From Marinilabilia rubra (GTDB lineage Bacteria > Bacteroidota > Bacteroidia > Bacteroidales > Marinilabiliaceae), in contig NZ_QEWP01000020.1 of NCBI RefSeq assembly GCF_003121985.1, forward strand, positions 1 to 64,000: 64,000 nucleotides of DNA. The letters are read 5' to 3'. The notes beneath the pieces were generated by a model. That model searched no databases, was not told where the DNA came from, and saw nothing but the letters and a program-made list of their open reading frames with translations. This document shows, in pieces, positions 27,963 through 37,499 of this stretch; the first letter of the stretch is position 1, and each line of letters opens with the position of its first letter. The translations under genes were made by a program, and so were the position numbers.

Positions 27963-28949
27963 ATGATTAAATTGATAAAACGTTTGGCATTATTTGCTTT
28001 TATCCTTGGACTTCTTCTTTTTTTCTCTTACAGGATAAATAGCATTTTCTTTAATGAGTACAATTACTCTCCCCCCGATTCTGTCGTGACTATTGTTACA
28101 GGCAGTTCTGTCGTAACCGATGGTATTAATCCAATATGGATTCATAAGGCCTGTAACATAGCGCTCTCTCAGGAGCCGATGTCCATATCTTACCTTAAAT
28201 TAAGAGACTTATTGACCTCCCCTAACAATAGAGTCGAGCGTGTAATCTTGTCCTTTTCATTAATTGAGACCAATCCTGAATTTGATGAAGTCTTCAATGA
28301 AAGTCGCGAAAATAGTGTTGAAATGTTCTCTCGTGTTTCATTCTTAAGACAGGACGTTCCTTTTCGGTTTTTTGCACCATACCACCCATCAAAGCTTGAC
28401 TATTTTGAGGTTTATCTTCGCAACAGGGTATTCCCTGTTTGGCCACTGATAGTGAACTCTGTGAGTAATGATTCTTTATGTTTTCCGCATATAGGGGGGT
28501 TCAACGATCATGATGAATTCAACACACGAAAAGCGGTAATTGAAAAGCGCGATTATCAAAAAATTTCCGGAAAATATTTTGACCCTTTGAAAGAGGATTG
28601 CTGTGTGAGCAAGACCAATAGTTTGTACCTCGACTCCATTATTAATCTCACCAAAAAGTTAAATGTGGATCTTTTTCTGGTGGGAATGCCCATGCATGTT
28701 GAATTGTACGATAAGGTTCCCGATTTCAATCTAGAATTCTATTACTCAAGAGCAAGAGAAGCAACTTCTTATGATCATGTTTTCTTCTGGGATTTTTCGA
28801 GATGTTTAAAATCCCATGGATTATTTAAAGATCACCTTCATTTAAGCAGGTCCGGGGCAGATTCTATATCAAAAATGATTAACGATTCAATTCTTCACTA
28901 TTCATCTATGAATAAAGAAGTAAAGTGGACTTCTCTCAAACCAGATTGA
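27963..28949 (+). CDS. Membrane-anchored SGNH-hydrolase-like protein
   Basis: I chose the ATG at 27963, giving 328 residues; the frame is open from a TTG at 27951. An N-terminal membrane helix (about 6-26) is followed by a periplasmic domain. A GSS motif at residues 47-49 stands where the catalytic serine block of SGNH esterases would be, and DHLH at 290-293 matches the C-terminal Asp-x-x-His block. Proteins of this type pair with MBOAT acyltransferases (as AlgX or AlgJ with AlgI) to acetylate polysaccharide. Overall similarity is low, so the function is an inference from motifs and position. Confidence 0.65.
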   Translation: MIKLIKRLALFAFILGLLLFFSYRINSIFFNEYNYSPPDSVVTIVTGSSVVTDGINPIWIHKACNIALSQEPMSISYLKLRDLLTSPNNRVERVILSFSLIETNPEFDEVFNESRENSVEMFSRVSFLRQDVPFRFFAPYHPSKLDYFEVYLRNRVFPVWPLIVNSVSNDSLCFPHIGGFNDHDEFNTRKAVIEKRDYQKISGKYFDPLKEDCCVSKTNSLYLDSIINLTKKLNVDLFLVGMPMHVELYDKVPDFNLEFYYSRAREATSYDHVFFWDFSRCLKSHGLFKDHLHLSRSGADSISKMINDSILHYSSMNKEVKWTSLKPD

Positions 28950-29346
28950 CCTTTATGTCTACTGATTTGATCTCTGGGGATAAAGAGTTTAAAAGGGAGG
29001 ACTTTTCTTAATAATTTGTCTATGAGTTTCTGTTTTAAATGACCTGGCTTTTCATTGCTGAGATCATATTTAACCTTTTTTTATCTAAAGGCAGGCTTCT
29101 TTTTTTATTTCTTTTCCGGGTCTCTGAAATGAGTTTATTTTCGGATTATGTTCCTATCCATTTGGAAAAGTTTAAAAAAATCGAATAATCCATTTTTTAT
29201 TTCAATTGCCTGTAGCTGTTTTTATTAACCCCCTTATTTAACTTTTTTAGTTCCCTGAAGATGTAGGCTCAATTGGATTAATTATTTGGTGTTTTGAGAA
29301 TTGAGAGATTTAAGTGTGGTGAGTTTAAGAATTAAATTTTAGACCG
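28950..29346. other. Intergenic region, nothing recognised
   Basis: These 397 AT-rich bases hold no gene, repeat copy or clear terminator that I can see. The last bases before the next gene, AAATTTTAGACCGATGAA, resemble the sequence over the start codons at 4267 and 9944. Confidence 0.4.
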
Positions 29347-31242
29347 ATGAAAAGGACGATCTCCAAGATATTGGGAGGGAAGATAATTTCACCCTGGTGG
29401 ATTTTCGCTATTGATATGTTGTTGGTAAATTCTTCCTTGTTAATGGCTTTTTTTCTCCGTTTAAATGTTCACTTATCAGAATTCTCCATGTGGGATTTTC
29501 TTAAATCTACAGTATTGGTATCTGCTACTTATGCGTTTTCGTTTCTGTTTTTTCAAGCTTATAGGGGCGTTGTTAGACATACGGATTTAGATGAATTACG
29601 AAATATGTTTACTGCCTCTTCAGTTGCCTTATTATTCCTTTTGGTTGCAAATTCTTTGGTGAAGTCTGACTGGTTTTTATTTGGGAGTACTCCCCGGTTG
29701 GTATTGATTATTCATTACTTGTTGTTAATCTTTCTATCCTTTGGATTTCGAATGGTTGTAAAAGAAGCTTACAACTATTTCACCTGCAAAAAGGGGTTCA
29801 TCAATACGGTGATTGTCGGAACGGATGATCTTGCTATTATTACAATGGAAGCGATAAAAAACAACAAAGAAAATGAATACAATGTGCTGGCATTTGTTAA
29901 TGAGAAATCGGGGCTGAAGCACGTTAAATTATTATCACTGCCAGTCATTTGCTGGCAGGAAGTCATTTCCGGCAAAGGTCGTTTTTCCAAAATAGAGGTG
30001 GTTATTCTGGCAGAAAATAATATTGGAGTGGACCGCAAACAACAAATTGCTGATACCTGTCTTAAGCAAAATTGGAAATTTAAGGTCATGCCAACAGCCA
30101 CGAATTGGTTAAATGGGATCTCCAATAATATGCAAATAAGAGATGTGAAAATTGAAGATCTTCTTGGCCGGGAGGAGATTCGGTTGAGCCAGAAACGATT
30201 AATGGATGGTTTGACGGGGAAAAATATTTTGGTTACCGGGGCTGCTGGTTCTATTGGTTCTGAAATAGTCCGCCAACTTATTCGTTTCCCTGTCCAAAAG
30301 CTTATTTTACTGGATCAGGCCGAATCGGGACTATATGACTTGCAACAGGAGCTATTGTTAACCCACTATGATGCTCCGTTTGAAATTGAGTTGTGCGATG
30401 TGGTCAATAGACAAAGATTAAGAAAGGTCTTTGAAAGTAGGGAGATAAACATTGTTTTCAATGCTGCAGCATACAAACATGTGCCTATGTTGGAGGGAGC
30501 TCCATATGAGGGTATTAGTGTAAATATTGGGGGAACTAAAAACCTTGCTGATTTATCCACTGAATTTGGGGTGGAAAAATTTATAATGGTAAGTACTGAT
30601 AAAGCAGTGAACCCAACAAATGTAATGGGAGCAACGAAACGAGTTTGTGAAATGTATGTCCAATCCCTGGCTCTTGCCAAAGGACATAAGACCAGTTTTA
30701 TAACAACCCGTTTTGGAAATGTGCTTGGGTCTAATGGGTCAGTCGTTCCCCTGTTCAAGAAACAGATCAAACAGGGAGGTCCTTTAACAGTAACTCATCG
30801 GGAAATTACCCGTTATTTTATGACCATTCCGGAAGCTTGTCAATTATTACTTGAGGCTGCATTTATGGGTAAAGGAGGGGAAATCTTTGTTTTTGATATG
30901 GGACAACCAATAAAAATTGATGAATTAGCCAGAAGGATGATTAAACTAGCCGGACTTCAGTTGGGGGAAGATATTCACATAAGATATACCGGTCTTCGAC
31001 CGGGAGAAAAACTTTATGAGGAACTTCTGGCATCAGCAGAAAATTGTTTACCTACTTATCATGATAAGATTATGATTGGCAAAGTCCGTTCCTGCGATTT
31101 TCTGATTGTCAGGAATATGGTGAGTGATTTATTGGAAACTTTGAATTTTATTTCTGACAAAATGTTGATTGTGAAACTAAAAGAGTTGGTCCCTGAATTT
31201 GAAAGTAATCAGTTGGTGCCGGTAATTAAGCAAATAGACTAA
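29347..31242 (+). CDS. FlaA1/CapD/PglF-type nucleotide-sugar dehydratase
   Basis: The 631-residue protein has four N-terminal membrane helices, a first Rossmann-like region (about 145-245) and a C-terminal short-chain dehydrogenase domain. Its NAD loop TGAAGSIGSE lies near 297. The active-site region STDKAVNPTNVMGATKR begins at Ser416 and has the Met-x3-Lys arrangement (Met427, Lys431) of large membrane UDP-GlcNAc 4,6-dehydratases. It would supply the 4-keto-6-deoxy sugar used by the aminotransferase at 25124. Length and layout are typical of the family. Confidence 0.9.
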   Translation: MKRTISKILGGKIISPWWIFAIDMLLVNSSLLMAFFLRLNVHLSEFSMWDFLKSTVLVSATYAFSFLFFQAYRGVVRHTDLDELRNMFTASSVALLFLLVANSLVKSDWFLFGSTPRLVLIIHYLLLIFLSFGFRMVVKEAYNYFTCKKGFINTVIVGTDDLAIITMEAIKNNKENEYNVLAFVNEKSGLKHVKLLSLPVICWQEVISGKGRFSKIEVVILAENNIGVDRKQQIADTCLKQNWKFKVMPTATNWLNGISNNMQIRDVKIEDLLGREEIRLSQKRLMDGLTGKNILVTGAAGSIGSEIVRQLIRFPVQKLILLDQAESGLYDLQQELLLTHYDAPFEIELCDVVNRQRLRKVFESREINIVFNAAAYKHVPMLEGAPYEGISVNIGGTKNLADLSTEFGVEKFIMVSTDKAVNPTNVMGATKRVCEMYVQSLALAKGHKTSFITTRFGNVLGSNGSVVPLFKKQIKQGGPLTVTHREITRYFMTIPEACQLLLEAAFMGKGGEIFVFDMGQPIKIDELARRMIKLAGLQLGEDIHIRYTGLRPGEKLYEELLASAENCLPTYHDKIMIGKVRSCDFLIVRNMVSDLLETLNFISDKMLIVKLKELVPEFESNQLVPVIKQID

Positions 31243-31286
31243 GCTCCTGGACACAAACCGAAATGTCTTAGAATAATTAGCCCTTA

Positions 31287-31415
31287 TGTTTGTAATTAAG
31301 TATTTGCAGGTATACTTTGATTTATGTTAATACGCAGGAATTCAGTGTTATAAGATTTGTCTTACATCTAACCTGACTGCCGTCAGGCAGGTGTCTAAAA
31401 CTCTAACGATCTATT
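31287..31415 (+). repeat. Intergenic repeat, family A copy 3, with inserted palindrome
   Basis: The segment aligns with family A copies at 9545, 51965 and 37111, sharing TTGTAATTAA at the left and ACTCTAACGATCTAT at the right. Between the shared ACATCTAA and TCTAAAACTC the copy carries an extra palindrome, CCTGACTGCCGTCAGG, that the others lack. It ends 50 bp before the next gene. Confidence 0.6.
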
Positions 31416-31465
31416 ATTTTGAAGTAGAGTATCTTTAATTGTTTTTTGATTGAATTGAATGAGCC

Positions 31466-33310
31466 ATGAAATCAATTCGTTTATTTTTTGTTGTAGGACT
31501 GGAGTGGGTGCTGATCTTGAGCTTGCATGCGACCTCATTTCATGTTACTCCCGGCGGTTCTTCTGTTTCAAACGGTTCCATTGATGATCCATGGAATTTG
31601 CAAACCGCTTTTAGTCATCCTTTTACAGTGCAAGCCGGTGATACTATACTCATTCATGAGGGGATTTATTCTGGTTTTTTTGTTTCGCAACTTTCCGGAA
31701 CTGATGGTAATCCTATTATCGTTAGCCCTTACCAGGGGGAACGCGTAATTATTGAACCTCCATCCGAAGAAAGTGGCACTGCTGCTTTGAGTTTTGAAGG
31801 TCAGTATTGCCATATTTTTGGCCTTATTTTTCGCTCACAGAAGGAGACTCGTAGTGAGGCCGGAAGTTCACCGGATGATTATTACCGTGCTGATGGAGTA
31901 GCCATTTTTGGTGACTATAATAAGTTGATTAATTGTGTGATATATGACAATATAGGGAATGGTATAGGCTTTTGGAGCTCTGCTCCAAATTCTGAAATAT
32001 ATGGTTGTATCATTTTTAATAATGGATGGATCGGCACGGATAGGGGGCATGGGCACGCTGTATATACCCAAAATGAGAGTGGAACCAAGCGTATTGCCAA
32101 CAACATTGTTTTTAACTCTGCCGGATTTGGATTTCATGTGTATACTGAAAATGGGGGAATAGAGGGATATAATATCTTTAATAATATCTTTTTTAATTGT
32201 GGTCTTCTGGCCAATACTCTTGAAACAGCTCTTTTGGTGGGAGGATTTCAACCTGCTTCGAGAATTACCATTTCTAATAATTGCTTGTATCAAAGTCCGG
32301 AAATGTATGATGAATATTCTATGCAACTTGGGTATGGAACCCTTATTAATGTTGATGCCACAGTTTTGAACAACTATATTGTTGGCGGAGATGAAGCTTT
32401 AGGTGTAACTCAGGCCTGGGAAGATTTAACCATAAGGGGCAATACCTTTGTTAATCCTTCAACATTGGTGATGTTGGAAAATGATGAAGGTTATTTTTCT
32501 GTATACGATTGGGACAATAATGCCTATTTTGGGGGCACCTTTAATGGTGTTTCATTTTCTGAATGGCAAGATGCTTACGGATTTGATCAAAATAGTAGTT
32601 ATTCAGAAAATCTTCCGTCAAGTAATAAAGTGTTTGTTTATCCGAACGAATATGAAGAAGCCAGGGCAAATATTGCTGTTTATAATTGGGAGTTTCTTGA
32701 TCAGGTGGAGGTAGATGTCTCATCTTTTCTTTCCGATGGCGAAAAATACTATCTGTTTGATGCAGAAAACATGAACGGGATTCCTGTTGTGGAGGGAGAG
32801 GTAAGTGGAAACTCTATTTTGGTTCCTATGAACCTAACAGAAACCTTTGAGCCTTATGGGAATTTGTCTGCTATTCCCCCTCATACCGGAATCGATTTTG
32901 GGGCCTTTGTAGTAATAGGGGAGTCAGGTGCTAATAATGTATATAATGCACCTGCCATGAGAATATCCAGGTGCTATCCTAACCCTACAGTTGATATTTT
33001 TGTAATCGAATTTGCCAATGTGCACTTTGGAAAGATGGAGGTTAATGTTTTTGATAATAATGGGCATCTTGTTCATAATGAAGTTATTCATCCAACTCCC
33101 CGGAATAATAGAGCAGTGTTGAATTTGGCCCCATTTCCGGCTGGGATGTACATTGTTTCAATGACCGGAGAGGATGGAACCAATATTAGCTGTAAAGTTG
33201 TTAAAAATGACTTTACATCCTCACAGGATAACCACTTCAATCCCGGCTTTTCAAAGGTTCAGGAATATTCCGACAGTGCTTCAACGCAGGTTCCCGTATA
33301 TCACCAGTAG
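31466..33310 (+). CDS. Secreted right-handed beta-helix protein with T9SS sorting domain
   Basis: The 614-residue protein has an N-terminal signal peptide (about 1-22) and a parallel beta-helix region (about 25-370) with many Asn-rich turns such as NNIFFNCGL, as in polysaccharide lyases and choice-of-anchor proteins. Residues from about 505 to 580 match a type A Por secretion C-terminal domain: RCYPNPTVDIFVIEF, a central strand region and GMYIVSM. About 35 more residues follow the usual end of that domain, which is odd. It is tail-to-tail with wzc, 5 bp apart. It may bind, process or anchor the polysaccharide outside the cell. Confidence 0.85.
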   Translation: MKSIRLFFVVGLEWVLILSLHATSFHVTPGGSSVSNGSIDDPWNLQTAFSHPFTVQAGDTILIHEGIYSGFFVSQLSGTDGNPIIVSPYQGERVIIEPPSEESGTAALSFEGQYCHIFGLIFRSQKETRSEAGSSPDDYYRADGVAIFGDYNKLINCVIYDNIGNGIGFWSSAPNSEIYGCIIFNNGWIGTDRGHGHAVYTQNESGTKRIANNIVFNSAGFGFHVYTENGGIEGYNIFNNIFFNCGLLANTLETALLVGGFQPASRITISNNCLYQSPEMYDEYSMQLGYGTLINVDATVLNNYIVGGDEALGVTQAWEDLTIRGNTFVNPSTLVMLENDEGYFSVYDWDNNAYFGGTFNGVSFSEWQDAYGFDQNSSYSENLPSSNKVFVYPNEYEEARANIAVYNWEFLDQVEVDVSSFLSDGEKYYLFDAENMNGIPVVEGEVSGNSILVPMNLTETFEPYGNLSAIPPHTGIDFGAFVVIGESGANNVYNAPAMRISRCYPNPTVDIFVIEFANVHFGKMEVNVFDNNGHLVHNEVIHPTPRNNRAVLNLAPFPAGMYIVSMTGEDGTNISCKVVKNDFTSSQDNHFNPGFSKVQEYSDSASTQVPVYHQ

Positions 33311-33315
33311 AGATA

Positions 33316-35721
33316 TTAATGAACAGATTGACTGGATTTTTCTTTATGGTTAAATGACATGGGGATTAGCCCAAATAGTTTTTTTCTTTTTCTCCTTTTT
33401 CTCTTCTCACCTGATTCATAGTAATACGAATATCCTTTTTTTTCCGACGGGATACCATTTAGAACGATTCCCAGAGGTTGCATTTTCTTCATTTTTTCAT
33501 CTGACAAGCATTTTTGGAATACAGGTTTTGGCGTAACATTGCTGCGCGTTATCAGCAACATCAGATCACTGTGTTCTGCCAAAAGATAGGCATCACTGAC
33601 CAAACCGACAGGAGGAGAATCTATAATAATTATTTCAAATTGTTTTTTCAGTTCAGAGAATAGATCTTCCGTTTTTTTGTTGGCTATAAGTTCCGCCGGA
33701 TTTGGGGGGACACCCCCGGCGGGAAGGACATTCATGGTTTTAGCATGATTGGTTTGCACCAGATTTTCCAATTCCCGTTCTCCAATAAGATATTGCATCA
33801 GTCCTACGGGCTTAAGAAACGGAAACATTTCACTGTTTATGGCTGGCATTCTTAAATCAAATCCAACAAGAAGAGTATTTTTTCCCAAATGTGCAAACGT
33901 GCTGGCCAGGTTGGCTGCCACAAGAGTTTTTCCTTCTCCCGGAACAGATGAGGTTATGAGGATTGTCTTTTGAGTTTTATCTATCGCATAAAAGTTAATA
34001 GAAGTTCGGATAGATCTAAAGGCTTCTGCAAGTTGACTGTGTGAGTTGGTATTAATTATTTGACTTGATTTTTTGAATGAAGATAGGGGAATAGACCCGA
34101 TTATGGGATTGGTGCAAATTTCTTGGATGTCATTTTCATCCTGGATTTTGTTGTTGTTGTAGACTTTTAAAAACGTAATGACTACAGGCAGCATAATACC
34201 AAATACCACTACCATCAAGGCACTTCTTGTCGTATCGGGAGCTACCTGTCCATCCAAAATAGCTTCTTCCACAATTTCATGATCGGGTAGGTTGGCTGAT
34301 TTCGCAAGTTGTGCTTCAGCACGACGTTCAAGCAGATAAGTATACATCTCATCATTCATTCTAAACCGTCGTTCAATATTAAGAAGAGTTTGCTCGGTTT
34401 TTGGAAGTTTTCTTATTTGATTACTCAGTTGATACAATCTGTTGTTAATGTCAGCAAGGGAGATTTTTGTCGTTTCTATTAAACTTTTTGTGGTCTCAAG
34501 GATAGAGGTTTTCAGTGCTCTAATTTGCCTGTTTATTCTGATTATATTGGGGTTCTCGCTACTGGTATTGAACTGCAAGCTGGATTTTTCAGCATTTAAT
34601 GATGCAAACTCCCCAATCAATTGATTCAAAACTGGATTTTCAACCCCCATGGATGATGGAGCGACTATTTCATTCAGGTCAAAATTGCTTTCAATATTTT
34701 CCACCAGGTAATTAAGATAATCCAATTTGGCTTCCAGAGTTGCCTTCTCGTTTTCCAGTTCGTTAGACTGAGTAATAATCATTTGTCCCTGAAATGAAAC
34801 ATCCATTACTTCATTGCGGCTTCTGAAATCTTCCAAAACAGACTCTGCGGCAGCAAGGGAATCCATAACACCGACCAGTTCTTTTTCAATAAAATTAATG
34901 GTATTCGTAGCTATTTGGTTTTTCTTGTCCAAATTGTAATTAACGGCATTTTGTGCAAGTTTATTTAAAAATTTTTTCCCTTTTCTGATGTTATTCTCAG
35001 TTATCGAGATTTCAATAATTGAGCTTTCAGGATTGATTCTTTGGAGTACTAAATTGGATTGATATGTTTGGGCCAGCTTCTCCAAAGTGCGGATTTCAAA
35101 AAGGTAGTCCTGGTCGATGTACTCATTGCTGGCGGAGATGTTTTCTTCATTAGGGATAATTGTAAATGAGAAATGAGGTGTTTCTATTTTTTCAAAAAAA
35201 CTGTGGGATTCAGAATAATCAATGTCTTCGTGCAATAGCGTTAAAGCGAACTTGTTTTTACTGATGAATTGTATTTCAAAATCGTAGTTTTCCAATGGTA
35301 CTTTGGATGTATCCGGAAGAACTGTAAATGGGCTGTTTTGATAAATTTCGTTGGTACGGAATAGATTGTCCTGAAAATATGAAATGGAGAAATCAAGCTG
35401 TTTTAGAACTTTTTTCAATTGTCTTCTTGATGTTATTATAATGAGTTGATTTTCAATGTTGCTTTGGCTGCCAAGATTAAAAACCGGAATAGCATTTTGA
35501 TCTTCTCCAAGTATAGGGGTTTGTGGTTCATTGCTATCCGAAATCAATAATTTAGTACTTATGCGGAATTCCGGAGTGGTTGTTTTTTGGTAGAGAACTG
35601 CCCCGGCCAAAGTGATAAAAAAGAATATGGGAAAGTAATACCAATAATTGGTCATCTGCCATAATACCTTAGAAATATTCAGGTTCTTTTCATTCGCATT
35701 ATCCTCGTAGTAATTGGCCAT
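33316..35721 (-). CDS. Wzc-like polysaccharide co-polymerase and tyrosine autokinase
   Basis: The 801-residue inner-membrane protein has a Wzz domain with membrane segments near 30-50 and 505-525, flanking a long periplasmic coiled-coil region. A cytoplasmic BY-kinase domain follows, with Walker A SSVPGEGKT at 591-599, Walker A' LLVGFDLRMP and Walker B IIIIDSPP. A short tyrosine cluster (YSYYYE near 764-769) is the likely autophosphorylation site. It controls polymer length and export with the Wza-like protein encoded 12 bp upstream. The tyrosine cluster is followed by an unusually basic tail. Confidence 0.92.
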   Translation of the reverse strand: MANYYEDNANEKNLNISKVLWQMTNYWYYFPIFFFITLAGAVLYQKTTTPEFRISTKLLISDSNEPQTPILGEDQNAIPVFNLGSQSNIENQLIIITSRRQLKKVLKQLDFSISYFQDNLFRTNEIYQNSPFTVLPDTSKVPLENYDFEIQFISKNKFALTLLHEDIDYSESHSFFEKIETPHFSFTIIPNEENISASNEYIDQDYLFEIRTLEKLAQTYQSNLVLQRINPESSIIEISITENNIRKGKKFLNKLAQNAVNYNLDKKNQIATNTINFIEKELVGVMDSLAAAESVLEDFRSRNEVMDVSFQGQMIITQSNELENEKATLEAKLDYLNYLVENIESNFDLNEIVAPSSMGVENPVLNQLIGEFASLNAEKSSLQFNTSSENPNIIRINRQIRALKTSILETTKSLIETTKISLADINNRLYQLSNQIRKLPKTEQTLLNIERRFRMNDEMYTYLLERRAEAQLAKSANLPDHEIVEEAILDGQVAPDTTRSALMVVVFGIMLPVVITFLKVYNNNKIQDENDIQEICTNPIIGSIPLSSFKKSSQIINTNSHSQLAEAFRSIRTSINFYAIDKTQKTILITSSVPGEGKTLVAANLASTFAHLGKNTLLVGFDLRMPAINSEMFPFLKPVGLMQYLIGERELENLVQTNHAKTMNVLPAGGVPPNPAELIANKKTEDLFSELKKQFEIIIIDSPPVGLVSDAYLLAEHSDLMLLITRSNVTPKPVFQKCLSDEKMKKMQPLGIVLNGIPSEKKGYSYYYESGEKRKRRKRKKLFGLIPMSFNHKEKSSQSVH

Positions 35722-35733
35722 CTCTTTCTGGTT

Positions 35734-36528
35734 TTATTCCTCTTCAAGTGAGTTGAGGTAGGTTAAAAAGGTGAAGGTAGCGGTAAGCATGGATACCCCG
35801 ATTGTAATAAAATTTGAGTTAAGACTTAACGCTTTAAAGGAGCGGGGTTCAACATAAATTATGTCTCCAGGCTGTAGCCAGAAGTATTCTGAGAAAATTA
35901 TATTCTCATCAGATACATCCATTGAGTACATCTCCGGTTCCTCATACCTAAAACGAATCAGTCTGACTTTCTTTTTGTTTCCGAAATTAGTTATATCACC
36001 AGATAGACTGAGGGCTTCCATTATATTTATTCGTTCACTGTTGAGAGGAAATCGTCCCGGCCTTGTGACTTCTCCCATGATAGTAATATTGTCATTGATC
36101 AGTTTGACAATAACATTGCTCTGCTCAAGGTATTTACTTACAGCCAACATTATTTTGGCTCTTACTTCTTCAAGTGTCAGCCCTGCTACGTAGATTTTTC
36201 CGATAAACGGATACTCTATCGATCCATCCGAGTCGACCCGGTATCCTAACAAGCTGGTTGAAGAGATGGATTCAGGCATGCTGGTATAGCCCGATTCATT
36301 GTTCAGAAATGCCGATGTCCTTTCATCCAGGCTGGTTACCCTGATGTATAACAAGTCGTTTATTTCAACAGTATATTCAGCAGGTCTTTGGGAGAATTTT
36401 CCATCAATATCCTCTAGCTCCTGCGATAATTCACCGTCCAGGTAAATCGATTTTTTCAGGGAATAACATGATGAGGTTAGAGAAATAATCAAAACGACAA
36501 TTATATGGTTGATTATTCGGTTTTTCAT
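35734..36528 (-). CDS. Wza-like polysaccharide export outer-membrane lipoprotein
   Basis: The 264-residue protein has a lipoprotein signal ending LTSSC, so Cys21 should be lipidated. A polysaccharide export (Poly_export) domain follows with AEYTVEINDLLYIRV, then a SLBB-like domain with GEVTRPGRFPL and WLQPGDIIYVEP. A C-terminal hydrophobic helix is present. It forms the outer-membrane part of the export channel and is the first gene of a two-gene operon with wzc. Confidence 0.92.
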   Translation of the reverse strand: MKNRIINHIIVVLIISLTSSCYSLKKSIYLDGELSQELEDIDGKFSQRPAEYTVEINDLLYIRVTSLDERTSAFLNNESGYTSMPESISSTSLLGYRVDSDGSIEYPFIGKIYVAGLTLEEVRAKIMLAVSKYLEQSNVIVKLINDNITIMGEVTRPGRFPLNSERINIMEALSLSGDITNFGNKKKVRLIRFRYEEPEMYSMDVSDENIIFSEYFWLQPGDIIYVEPRSFKALSLNSNFITIGVSMLTATFTFLTYLNSLEEE

Positions 36529-37110
36529 AAGTTAAAAGTTAATTAGATTCTTAGATTTCCTTTGCACTGAAAGGAGTTGGTCTATAATTGATCAGATTTA
36601 TATTTTATACTTTTAATTATAGGCAGGTTTATGAAATCAGAGTTTTGTTTTTTCTCCGAAATAGTTATGCGGTTTGCAGTTGTCTCTTATGGTAGTGATT
36701 TGGTCAGTTTCCCCGGAAAAAAGGGGGCCTTAAGTCTCCTCCTTGAGGTTGCTTTCTCTATTATATTCTTTTGGAAAACATGATAAAACCCATGATCTTA
36801 ACCAAAGTTAATATATTTTGAGGTAATTTGATCAATGAATAATGGTCTCTTGTCAAATAATTTAGGTTATTTACTGGAAAGTATGATATGTCTTGAACAG
36901 ACTTTGAAAAAAGTTTTTTGCCCCCATTGAAGTTGGCCTGAATATGAACCGGGAAAGTATTAAACTTAGAAAGAAATTTTAACCAGACCCGTATTTGACT
37001 TATGACTATGACTGGCTAATAACTCTGAAAAGAAGAAAGGGGTTTTTTAAAGAACCTTTTGCTTATAAATCGGTGTGTTTTTTAATTCAATACTCCGTTA
37101 AACTATTACA

Positions 37111-37499
37111 GCACATTTGTAATTAATTGTGTGCAGGCACATGTTTATTTAGGCTAATGCATAGGTTTTTAGTGTTATAATATTTGTCTTGGCTTAAGTT
37201 TATTTTTGCGTGTTTTTGGGGATCGAACCTTACCAATGGAAGATCAGGTGCGGCGGATTCTTTCTGGGAAAGCGGCAGAGCCGAAGCCAATCCGCCGTTT
37301 TACCTCTGGTGGCGGATCGGAATCCGCCAGACCTAATTCGGTACTACCTTTTCAGGAGTACCAATGATGCCTTTTTTACTTTAATATGGTGACTTTGTCC
37401 TTGCAAGGCCTTGCTCTATTTAATCTCCAAGGGCAAAAACGCATTTTTAAACTACAGCTTTTGTCTTACATCTCATATCTAAAACTCTAACGATCTATC
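37111..37499 (+). repeat. Family A repeat copy 4, interrupted
   Basis: The left half (37111-37190) matches the left half of the copy at 31287, including TTGTAATTAA and TTAGTGTTATAA. The right half (37460-37499) continues with ACATCTCATATCTAAAACTC and CTAACGATCTAT. Joining the halves reconstructs a copy of about 120 bp. The sequence TTTGTCTT is present once at the junction in the copy at 31287 but occurs twice here, on both sides of the insert. Confidence 0.6.
37191..37459. mobile_element. Small insertion with 8-bp target duplication
   Basis: This 269-bp segment interrupts a family A repeat and is flanked by direct repeats TTTGTCTT at 37183-37190 and 37460-37467, as expected for a target-site duplication. 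Its ends are imperfect inverted repeats: AGTTTATTTTTGCGTGTTTT near the left and AAAAACGCATTTTTAAACT near the right. Inside are hairpins GGCGGATT with AATCCGCC (37252 and 37289) and GGCGGAT with ATCCGCC (37311-37328). There is no transposase, so it would be a non-autonomous element. Confidence 0.5.

Noticed and set aside
461-36528. An exosortase or PEP-CTERM-type sorting system linked to the polysaccharide locus
   Set aside because: The carrier, ligase and amidotransferase set recalls exosortase-linked loci, but no exosortase-like membrane protein or sorting-signal protein was found; the secreted proteins here carry T9SS domains instead.
37210-37392. A 60-codon frame inside the insertion in the family A repeat
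   Set aside because: It is composed largely of the GGCGGAT hairpins and resembles no transposase or other protein.
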